Shown piece after piece: positions 1 to 5,425 of a stretch of DNA of 5,448 nucleotides. Where the stretch lies: NCBI GenBank assembly GCA_020056155.1, contig JAGVII010000392.1:1-5448 (forward strand). Reading direction: 5' to 3'. This stretch comes from Afipia sp. Lineage in GTDB: Bacteria > Pseudomonadota > Alphaproteobacteria > Rhizobiales > Xanthobacteraceae. Position numbers and translations under genes: made by a program. The notes beneath the pieces are model-generated. The model was not told the DNA's origin and ran no database searches. It saw only the letters and a list, made by a program, of their open reading frames with translations. Within the stretch, counting starts at the first letter, position 1; each line of letters opens with the position of its first letter.

Positions 1-1
1 A

Positions 2-1195
2 GCCGGCCCGGAAGGCCAGTTGATTTACTGGACGCGGTTCGGCGATCTCGCCGCAATGGTAGCCGCGGTGTTTTTCGGAAGCATCATTGTCGAACTGTTA
101 CGGCAATGGATCGGACCATCGAAGGGCATCTCGTTCGTTCCCGAGTCGGCCAAGGGCACGATCGCGACACTGGGTCGCTTTTTCGCCCCGGCGCTTCTCA
201 TCTTTGCCGCGCTGGTGCCGGTGATCTTCTACGACCAGCGCTACATTCTGGATCTTGGCATCCTCGTTCTGACGTACGTCATGCTGGGATGGGGATTGAA
301 CATCGTCGTCGGCCTCGCCGGCCTGCTCGATCTCGGCTATGTCGCCTTCTACGCGGTGGGCGCCTATTCCTATGCGTTGCTGGCGACGACCTTCGACCTG
401 TCGTTCTGGGTCTGCCTGCCACTGGCCGGAATTCTCGCCGCCTTCTGGGGCGTCCTGCTCGGCTTCCCGGTGCTGCGATTGCGCGGCGACTATCTTGCCA
501 TCGTGACGCTGGCCTTCGGTGAGATTATCCGGCTGATTCTGCTCAACTGGCAGCATGTCACCGGCGGCCCGAACGGCATCACCGGCATTCCGCGGCCGTC
601 ATTCTTCGGTATCCCGCTCACCAATACCGACGACGGGCTCGCCGCTCGGCTCGGGATCGAGTTCTCGACCACGCACCGCGTGGTGTTCCTGTTCTACCTG
701 ATCCTCGCCCTCGCGCTGCTGACCAACTGGGTCACCATCCGCCTGCGGCGTCTGCCGATCGGCCGCGCCTGGGAAGCGCTACGCGAGGATGAAGTCGCGT
801 GCCGTTCGCTCGGCATCAACACCACGACCACAAAGCTGACGGCATTTGCGACCGGCGCGATGTTCGGCGGTTTTGCCGGCGCGTTCTTCGCCACCCGCCA
901 GGGCTTCATCAGTCCGGAGTCCTTTACGTTCCACGAATCCGCGCTGGTGCTCGCCATCGTCGTGCTTGGCGGCATGGGCTCACAGCTAGGCGTCGCACTG
1001 GCCGCGCTTGCGATGATCGGCGGGTTCGAACTGTTCAGGGGACTTGAGCAGTTCCGCATGCTGGTGTTCGGCTCCGCGATGGTGCTGCTCATGATCTGGC
1101 GGCCACGCGGCCTGATCGGTCACCGTGCACCCTCGGTGTTTCTGGAGAAGCCCTCGGAGATTTCGTCCGCGATGGTCAAGGAAGGCCGCGGATGA
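2..1195 (+). CDS. livM: Branched-chain amino acid ABC transporter permease LivM (5' partial)
   Basis: One of the two inner-membrane permease subunits of a LIV/HAAT-type ABC importer; it forms the amino acid channel with LivH and docks on the ATPases. The reading frame is open from the first bases, with no stop before the TTG at 20, and reads G-P-E-G-Q-L-I-Y-W into the protein. I therefore treat the 5' end as lying outside the window rather than using TTG. At least 391 residues are present, compared with about 425 for E. coli LivM. Most of the protein is hydrophobic, with several membrane helices. The family block G-L-N-I-V-V-G-L-A-G-L-L-D-L-G-Y begins at about 293. The cytoplasmic coupling loop G-R-A-W-E-A-L-R-E-D-E begins at 761 and is followed by C-R-S-L-G-I-N. 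The R-Q-G-F-I-S-P-E-S-F-T-F and V-V-L-G-G-M-G-S-Q segments follow. All match LivM closely. The stop overlaps livG by four bases (ATGA). livH is expected immediately upstream. Confidence 0.95.
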   Translation, partial: AGPEGQLIYWTRFGDLAAMVAAVFFGSIIVELLRQWIGPSKGISFVPESAKGTIATLGRFFAPALLIFAALVPVIFYDQRYILDLGILVLTYVMLGWGLNIVVGLAGLLDLGYVAFYAVGAYSYALLATTFDLSFWVCLPLAGILAAFWGVLLGFPVLRLRGDYLAIVTLAFGEIIRLILLNWQHVTGGPNGITGIPRPSFFGIPLTNTDDGLAARLGIEFSTTHRVVFLFYLILALALLTNWVTIRLRRLPIGRAWEALREDEVACRSLGINTTTTKLTAFATGAMFGGFAGAFFATRQGFISPESFTFHESALVLAIVVLGGMGSQLGVALAALAMIGGFELFRGLEQFRMLVFGSAMVLLMIWRPRGLIGHRAPSVFLEKPSEISSAMVKEGRG

Positions 1196-2037
1196 CGACG
1201 ACCGGCACCAGCAACGACATTCTCGACGTCGATCATCTCTCAATGCGTTTCGGCGGAATCGTTGCCGTCAACGACCTGTCGTTCACAGCGAAGCGCGGCG
1301 ACATCACCGCGCTGATCGGTCCCAACGGCGCCGGCAAGACCACCGTGTTCAACTGCATCACCGGTTTTTACAAACCGACCACCGGCATGATGCGCCTCAT
1401 TCATGACGATGGACGCGAGTTCCTTCTGGAGCGATTGTTCGACTATCGCATCTCCAAGGTCGCGAAGGTCGCGCGCACGTTCCAGAACATCCGGCTGTTC
1501 GCGGGCATGACGGCGCTGGAAAACCTGTTGGTGGCGCAGCACAACCCGCTGATGGTGGCGTCTGGCTACACGTTTCTCGGCCTGATCGGCGCACCCGGCT
1601 TCCGCCGCGCTGAGAAGCATGCCATCGAGCGCTCGCGCTATTGGCTCGACCGCATCGGCCTCACGTCGCGCGCCGACGACGCAGCGGGTAATCTTCCTTA
1701 CGGCGATCAGCGCAGGCTCGAGATCGCGCGCGCGATGTGTTCCGAGCCGGTCCTGTTGTGCCTCGACGAACCCGCCGCCGGGCTGAACGCTCGGGAAAGC
1801 GACGAACTGAGCCAGTTGCTGCTGGCGATCCGCAAGGATCACGGCACGTCGGTGCTGCTGATCGAGCATGATATGTCGGTGGTAATGGAAATCTCCGACT
1901 GCATCTTCGTGCTCGACCATGGCATGAAGATCGCGGCGGGCGCGCCACAGGAAATCCGCAACGATCCGAAAGTCATCGCCGCCTATCTCGGCGCCGACGA
2001 ACAAGCAGCCGTCGACGTCATGGAGGGCGGCACGTGA
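1192..2037 (+). CDS. livG: Branched-chain amino acid ABC transporter ATP-binding protein LivG
   Basis: One of the two cytoplasmic ATPases that power branched-chain amino acid import, working as a heterodimer with LivF under LivH/LivM. The 281 residues (about 255 in E. coli) contain Walker A G-P-N-G-A-G-K-T at 43-50, Q-loop Gln98, Walker B L-L-C-L-D-E at 188-193 with catalytic Glu193, and H-switch His226 in L-I-E-H-D. The signature is L-P-Y-G-D at 168-172 followed by Q-R-R-L-E-I-A-R, not LSGGQ. E. coli LivG is also degenerate here (AYGDQ, from memory), so this is a family trait. E-P-A-A-G-L-N at 193-199 and the C-terminal A-Y-L-G are typical of LivG. The extra length is mainly a few residues between Walker A and the Q-loop (about 70-92). 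The ATG start overlaps the livM stop, with AGGAAGG at 1179-1185 six bases upstream as ribosome binding site. The stop overlaps the livF start, so translational coupling is likely. Confidence 0.97.
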   Translation: MTTTGTSNDILDVDHLSMRFGGIVAVNDLSFTAKRGDITALIGPNGAGKTTVFNCITGFYKPTTGMMRLIHDDGREFLLERLFDYRISKVAKVARTFQNIRLFAGMTALENLLVAQHNPLMVASGYTFLGLIGAPGFRRAEKHAIERSRYWLDRIGLTSRADDAAGNLPYGDQRRLEIARAMCSEPVLLCLDEPAAGLNARESDELSQLLLAIRKDHGTSVLLIEHDMSVVMEISDCIFVLDHGMKIAAGAPQEIRNDPKVIAAYLGADEQAAVDVMEGGT

Positions 2038-2771
2038 GCGCAGCGCCCCTCCTGTCCATCCGCGGCCTCGTCGCGGCCTACGGCAATATCGAAGCCTTGA
2101 AAGGTGTCGACCTCGACATCAACCCGGGCGAGATCGTCGCACTGATCGGCTCCAACGGCGCCGGCAAATCCACGCTGATGATGTCGGTCTTCGGACGCCC
2201 CCGCGCGCGCGCCGGCATCATCGCCTTCGATGGCAGGGACATCACCAACGAACCAACCCATCATGTCGCGCGGCTGCGGATCGCGCAGTCGCCTGAAGGA
2301 CGGCGCATCTTCCCGCGCATGACGGTCGCGGAAAACCTGCGCATGGGCGCGGACGCCGCCGGCGAGAGCACCGAGGCCGGGCGCAACGAAAACCTGGAAC
2401 GCGTCTTCACACTGTTCCCGCGCCTGAAGGAACGTATCGCGCAGCGCGGCGGCACGCTGTCCGGCGGCGAACAGCAAATGCTGGCAATCGGGCGTGCGCT
2501 GATGAGCCGGCCTCGCCTGCTGATGCTGGATGAGCCGTCGCTTGGCCTGGCGCCGCTGATCGCGCGGCAGATCTTCGACGCCGTTCGCACACTCAACCGG
2601 CAGGATGGTTTGACCGTTCTGATCGTCGAACAGAACGCCAACCACGCCTTGAAGCTGGCGCATCGCGGCTACGTGATGGTGAATGGCCTCATCACGTTGA
2701 GCGGAACAGGCGAGGAACTCTTGGCCCGGCCGGAAATTCGCGCGGCATACCTCGAAGGCGGACGACACTGA
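2034..2771 (+). CDS. livF: Branched-chain amino acid ABC transporter ATP-binding protein LivF
   Basis: Second ATPase of the importer, pairing with LivG. Its 245 residues are close to the family length. Visible motifs are Walker A G-S-N-G-A-G-K-S at 39-46, a full signature L-S-G-G-E at 142-146, and Walker B L-L-M-L-D-E at 162-167 with catalytic Glu167. E-P-S-L-G-L-A-P follows, a LivF hallmark. The Q-loop position lies in P-E-G-R-R-I-F (87-93), with Glu88 where LivG has Gln. The H-switch position is Gln200 in V-E-Q-N-A-N. Both substitutions are normal for LivF as I recall E. coli LivF. The start is GTG at 2034, inside the livG stop (GTGA overlap). GGAGGG at 2022-2027 with a six-base spacer supports this start, and no better ATG is seen. 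The stop TGA shares one base with the next ATG (TGATG), which points to coupled translation of four consecutive genes. Confidence 0.97.
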   Translation: MSAAPLLSIRGLVAAYGNIEALKGVDLDINPGEIVALIGSNGAGKSTLMMSVFGRPRARAGIIAFDGRDITNEPTHHVARLRIAQSPEGRRIFPRMTVAENLRMGADAAGESTEAGRNENLERVFTLFPRLKERIAQRGGTLSGGEQQMLAIGRALMSRPRLLMLDEPSLGLAPLIARQIFDAVRTLNRQDGLTVLIVEQNANHALKLAHRGYVMVNGLITLSGTGEELLARPEIRAAYLEGGRH

Positions 2772-3133
2772 TGGAGCAACTCTATTCCAACGAATCCATC
2801 GTTCAGGTGCTGTTCGTCACCCTGGTGCTCGGCGGCGGCTGTGCAGTGCTCGCCGGCCGCGCCATCGCGCTGACCTGGCGGAGCATCTGGATCGCCGCCA
2901 TTTCGATGGTCCCGCTGGGAATGGCCGTGCGATTCGTGCATTTCGCACTGTTCAATGAAACCCTTTTGCAACCGCAAGCCTATTTCGCCGAGACCGTCAT
3001 CCTGATTGCCGCCTCCTGCCTGTCTTTTCAGCGCGCACGGGCGCAGCAGATGGTCCGGCAGTATTACTGGCTGTACGAGCCGAGCGGCCCGCTCGGCTGG
3101 CGGCTGCGGCAAGATGCGCCAGTCAAGGCCTGA
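2771..3133 (+). CDS. Small inner-membrane protein in the liv operon (DUF6867-type)
   Basis: Function unknown. The 120 residues suggest three membrane helices at about 11-34, 39-61 and 72-86. A basic, aromatic-rich tail follows (Q-R-A-R-A-Q-Q-M-V-R-Q-Y-Y-W-L-Y-E), then P-S-G-P-L-G-W-R. I recognise the pattern G-R-A-x-A-L-T-W-R, R-F-x-H-F-A-L-F and Q-Y-x-W-L-Y-E as a small family (DUF6867, from memory) carried in liv operons of Hyphomicrobiales. The ATG shares one base with the livF stop, so production is probably coupled to the ATPase. GGCGGA at 2757-2762 is a modest ribosome binding site. The fixed position between livF and livK suggests a role with the transporter, such as assembly, stability or regulation, but nothing in the sequence shows a catalytic site. 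Alternatives are an unrelated membrane protein carried along in the operon. The gene is clearly real; its role is inference. Confidence 0.88.
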   Translation: MEQLYSNESIVQVLFVTLVLGGGCAVLAGRAIALTWRSIWIAAISMVPLGMAVRFVHFALFNETLLQPQAYFAETVILIAASCLSFQRARAQQMVRQYYWLYEPSGPLGWRLRQDAPVKA

Positions 3134-3248
3134 GCACGGCCCAAAATTGCCGATGACTTGGCGGTAAAATCAGCGGACAATATGCAGGATTTGTTTGCCC
3201 GGCGGGCCGTGTGGCCGCGCCCTTCGAGACCTGCATGAGGATTACCCT
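3134..3248 (+). promoter_or_regulatory. livK leader / intercistronic region
   Basis: These 115 bases are the only real gap inside the operon. A candidate promoter is TTGGCG at 3158-3163 with TATGCA at 3181-3186 (17-base spacer), but the -10 match is poor. TAAAAT at 3165-3170 is a better -10 but has no well-placed -35. Two small GC hairpins compete for the same bases. One is GCCC (3197-3200) with GGGC (3204-3207). The other is GGCC (3205-3208) with GGCC (3213-3216), extendable by two pairs past a bulge. A five-codon ORF (3235-3252) ends on the livK start. The region could carry a separate livK promoter or an mRNA processing site that raises binding-protein output. None of this is proven. Confidence 0.3.
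3237..3241 (+). promoter_or_regulatory. Ribosome binding site that sets the livK start
   Basis: GAGGA lies seven bases before the ATG at 3249, which is good spacing. It selects that ATG over the in-frame TTG at 3195, which would add 18 residues in front of a clean signal peptide. The site sits inside a short overlapping ORF (3235-3252). Confidence 0.75.
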
Positions 3249-4364
3249 ATGAAACCAGCACACATCCTTGGCCTCGCACTCGGCGCGTCGATTGCACTAT
3301 CGACTGCTGCGTTTGCGCAAGACATTCCCGTCGCGGTCGCCGGTCCGATGACGGGCGGCGAATCCGCGTTCGGCCGTCAGATGAAGAACGGCGCTGACCT
3401 GGCTGTTGCCGACATCAACGCCGCGGGCGGCGTCAACGGCAAGAAGCTCGCGCTGCAGGTGGGTGACGACGCCTGCGATCCGAAGCAGGCCCGCTCGGTG
3501 GCCGAAAAGCTCGCAAGTTCAAAGGTCCCGTTTGTCGCGGGCCATTTCTGCTCGTCGTCGTCGATCCCTGCCTCGGAAGCTTACGCCGAAGGCAACGTGC
3601 TGCAGATCACGCCCGCCTCGACCAATCCGGTCTTCACGGAACGCAAACTGTGGAACGTGCTGCGCGTTTGCGGCCGCGACGATCAGCAGGGCCTTGTTGC
3701 CGCGCAGTACATCATGAAGGCGTTCGCCGGCAAGAATATCGCGATCCTCAACGACAAGACGACCTACGGAAAAGGCCTCGCAGACGAAACCAGGAAGGCG
3801 CTGAACGCCGGCGGCGTCAAGGAGAAGCTGTTCGAGTCCTACAACAAGGGCGACAAGGACTTTAATTCCATCGTGTCGCGCCTGAAGCGCGACAACATCG
3901 ATCTGGTCTATGTCGGCGGCTACCATCAGGAGTCAGGACTGATCCTGCGCCAGATGCGCGATCAGGGTCTGAAGACCGTCCTGATGGCCGGCGATGCGCT
4001 GAACGACAAGGAGTTCGCCTCGATCACGGGTGCGGCTGCGGAAGGCACGCTGTTCACCTTCGGTCCCGATCCGCGCAACAAGCCGACCGCGAAGGCCATC
4101 GTCGACAAGTTCAAGGCGAAGGGCATCGATCCCGAGGGCTATACGCTCTACACCTATGCCGCGTTCCAGGTCTGGTCGCAGGCCGCGGCGAAGGTCAAGA
4201 GCACCGACCCCAAGAAGGTCATGGAAGCCATCAAGGGCGCTGAGTGGGATACCGTGCTTGGCAAGCTTTCGTTCGACGCCAAGGGCGACATCAAGGTGAT
4301 CGACTATGTCGTCTACCGCTGGGACGCCAAGGGCAACTACGCCGAGATCAACAAGGGATCGTAA
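3249..4364 (+). CDS. livK: Branched-chain amino acid ABC transporter substrate-binding protein LivK/LivJ-like
   Basis: Periplasmic binding protein (type 1 fold, Peripla_BP_6) that captures branched-chain or related amino acids and delivers them to the LivHM permease. It has 371 residues. A signal peptide covers 1-23: Lys2, hydrophobic core about 5-18, and A-F-A before Q-D for signal peptidase I, leaving about 348 mature residues. The mature chain aligns to remembered E. coli LivJ without gaps when 23 is subtracted. Cys76 and Cys101 match the conserved disulfide (53/78), Ser102 and Thr125 match ligand contacts 79 and 102, and Tyr225 matches Tyr202. Phe41 replaces Tyr/Trp18 and Asp249 replaces Glu226, so the substrate range may differ from E. 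coli. Cys141 is an extra cysteine, probably unpaired. The start is chosen from GAGGA at 3237-3241 and the signal peptide. It is the last gene of the operon, followed by a terminator at 4388. The exact amino acid bound cannot be read from the sequence. Confidence 0.95.
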   Translation: MKPAHILGLALGASIALSTAAFAQDIPVAVAGPMTGGESAFGRQMKNGADLAVADINAAGGVNGKKLALQVGDDACDPKQARSVAEKLASSKVPFVAGHFCSSSSIPASEAYAEGNVLQITPASTNPVFTERKLWNVLRVCGRDDQQGLVAAQYIMKAFAGKNIAILNDKTTYGKGLADETRKALNAGGVKEKLFESYNKGDKDFNSIVSRLKRDNIDLVYVGGYHQESGLILRQMRDQGLKTVLMAGDALNDKEFASITGAAAEGTLFTFGPDPRNKPTAKAIVDKFKAKGIDPEGYTLYTYAAFQVWSQAAAKVKSTDPKKVMEAIKGAEWDTVLGKLSFDAKGDIKVIDYVVYRWDAKGNYAEINKGS

Positions 4365-4387
4365 CCCGGTCCTGCATGGCTGACAGC

Positions 4388-4421
4388 GAAATGGCCGGGC
4401 TCGCCCCGGCCATTTCATTTT
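4388..4421 (+). terminator. Rho-independent terminator after livK
   Basis: A perfect 12-bp stem (4388-4399 with 4405-4416) has a five-base loop CTCGC, and ATTTT follows. It lies 23 bases after the livK stop, where the operon should end. The T run is short, so termination may be partial. The inner 9 bp and the loop follow the same plan as the two REP-like hairpins at 4446-4536, so this terminator may derive from that repeat family. Confidence 0.75.
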
Positions 4422-4445
4422 GCAGTAAGCCTGAACCACATTCGA

Positions 4446-4481
4446 TTGTCATCACCGGGCTTGTCCCGGTGATCTCGATAA
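4446..4481 (+). repeat. REP-like palindromic repeat, copy 1
   Basis: A 36-base element with a perfect 9-bp stem, ATCACCGGG (4451-4459) with CCCGGTGAT (4465-4473), and loop CTTGT. It is flanked by TTGTC on the left and CTCGATAA on the right. It matches the reverse complement of 4501-4536 at 31 of 36 positions, so the two form an inverted pair with a 19-base spacer. Palindromes with this CCGGGCTTGTCCCGG core are, from memory, highly repeated in Nitrobacteraceae and other alphaproteobacteria. The position between convergent genes is typical of REP/BIME elements, which can block transcription read-through or stabilise mRNA 3' ends. Confidence 0.8.
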
Positions 4482-4500
4482 CTGGAGCACTGCGCTAAAT

Positions 4501-4536
4501 TTATCGGGATGCCCGGGACAAGCCCGGGCATGACAA
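4501..4536 (-). repeat. REP-like palindromic repeat, copy 2 (inverted)
   Basis: Inverted partner of 4446-4481, with stem ATGCCCGGG (4509-4517) and CCCGGGCAT (4523-4531) and loop ACAAG on the + strand. Four of the five differences from copy 1 form two compensatory base-pair changes in the stem; the fifth is a single T/C difference just outside it. It ends 12 bases from the ccdA stop on the opposite strand, so its hairpin could form the 3' end of the ccdA transcript. There is no strong T run, only AAATTT after the element on that strand, so a classical terminator is not supported. The whole inverted pair could also fold as one long imperfect 36-bp stem. Confidence 0.8.
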
Positions 4537-4548
4537 ACTCTGGATTTC

Positions 4549-5307
4549 CTACCCGAAATTCTGCAGCGCCGGGAACGTCTCCAGCAGCCAGATGCTGACA
4601 TCCGTGACCGCGCCGGTCAGAAATCCGATCCCCACCAGAATCATCAGCGCGCCCATCGCGCGCTCAACCGTGGCGAGGTGCTTTTTCATGCGCGCGAGCA
4701 CCGACGAAAATCGCTCGACCATGAACGCCGCGATCAGGAACGGAATGCCGAGACCGGCGGAATAAACCGCGAGCAGGCCCGCCCCCTTCGTCACGGTGGC
4801 TTCTGATGCCGCGACCGACAGAATAGCGGCGAGGATGGGTCCGATACATGGCGTCCAGCCGAAAGCGAAGGCCAGCCCCATCACATAGGCGCCCCACAGA
4901 CCGACGGGCTTGGGAATCGGCAGGCGTCCCTCTCGCATCAGAAAGCCGATGCGCGTGAGGCCGAGGAAATGCAGCCCCATCAGGATGATCGCGATTCCGG
5001 CGATGATCGAAAGCTGCGCCGACCAGGCGCGGATCAGGCCGCCGACCAGGCTGGCGCTGGCGCCGAGCGCCACGAATACGGTCGAGAATCCCAACACGAA
5101 AACCAGCGCCGACAGCATGACGGCGCGCTTTGAAACCTGCGGCTTCTCGTCATTGGCCACATGCTCAATGGTCGCGCCGGTGAGATAGATCAGATACGGC
5201 GGCACCAGCGGCAATACGCACGGCGAGAGAAAGCTGATGATGCCAGCGGCGAGCGCGGCGGGGATGGAAACGTCCTGAATCATGCCGCTTATTGCACTGT
5301 CGCCCAT
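4549..5307 (-). CDS. ccdA: CcdA-type cytochrome c biogenesis / thiol-disulfide carrier membrane protein
   Basis: Inner-membrane protein of the DsbD/CcdA family. It carries electrons from cytoplasmic thioredoxin to periplasmic thiol proteins such as CcmG/TlpA-like factors, which keep apocytochrome c haem-binding cysteines reduced. The 252 residues suggest six membrane helices, at about 15-42, 63-91, 97-117, 136-162, 170-195 and 214-238. The two family cysteines are present in matching Pro-Cys motifs: F-L-S-P-C-V-L-P-L-V-P-P-Y with Cys30, and G-W-T-P-C-I-G-P with Cys154. There is no fused thioredoxin domain, so this is the short CcdA form rather than DsbD. The start used is the ATG at 5307, because a TAG lies two codons upstream. 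The Met at residue 9 (5283) is a possible alternative, and neither has a strong ribosome binding site (GGAG lies 12 bases before the first). The gene converges on the liv operon and has no visible functional link to it. Confidence 0.93.
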   Translation of the reverse strand: MGDSAISGMIQDVSIPAALAAGIISFLSPCVLPLVPPYLIYLTGATIEHVANDEKPQVSKRAVMLSALVFVLGFSTVFVALGASASLVGGLIRAWSAQLSIIAGIAIILMGLHFLGLTRIGFLMREGRLPIPKPVGLWGAYVMGLAFAFGWTPCIGPILAAILSVAASEATVTKGAGLLAVYSAGLGIPFLIAAFMVERFSSVLARMKKHLATVERAMGALMILVGIGFLTGAVTDVSIWLLETFPALQNFG

Positions 5308-5425
5308 GTGCTATGCAAGCTCCGCGCTAACCCTTCCGCTTGTTGTGATCGAGGCGTGATGGGCATGATTCCAAAAGGCGGACATCGGTTTTCGGACGCG
5401 ATCAGGCCGATCCCAAGGTGAAGTG
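5308..5425. other. Divergent intergenic region between ccdA and the next gene
   Basis: These 118 bases must hold the promoters or leaders for ccdA (leftward) and for the gene starting at 5426 (rightward). I see no convincing promoter. TTGTTG at 5340-5345 with CATGAT at 5364-5369 (18-base spacer) is a weak rightward candidate. No repeat, tRNA or strong hairpin is visible. Confidence 0.4.

Noticed and set aside
20..22. TTG as the true livM start
   Set aside because: The frame is open to the window edge with livM-like residues upstream, there is no ribosome binding site before it, and the protein would be shorter than the E. coli family member.
1240..2004. 254-codon open frame on the minus strand across livG
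   Set aside because: It lies fully inside livG and its translation is rich in Arg, Asp, Gln and His with no recognisable domain. Such antisense frames are expected in GC-rich coding DNA.
1983..2768. 261-codon open frame on the minus strand across livF
   Set aside because: It mirrors livF, with low-complexity charged composition and no motif. livF has a complete set of ATPase motifs.
3195..3248. TTG-initiated N-terminal extension of livK by 18 residues
   Set aside because: It would place a polar stretch before a clean signal peptide. The ATG at 3249 has GAGGA at proper spacing.
3933..4439. 168-codon minus-strand frame over livK and the terminator
   Set aside because: Its first part is the terminator hairpin, the rest is antisense to livK, and no domain is visible.
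4244..4498. 84-codon + strand frame from the livK 3' end through the intergenic region
   Set aside because: It overlaps livK in another frame, and its unique part simply translates the terminator and REP-like hairpins.
4446..4536. CRISPR array
   Set aside because: There are only two copies, inverted to each other, with a palindromic body and a single 19-base spacer.
5340..5369. Sigma-70 promoter TTGTTG / CATGAT for the gene at 5426
   Set aside because: Both boxes match the consensus poorly, so it is recorded only as a weak candidate.
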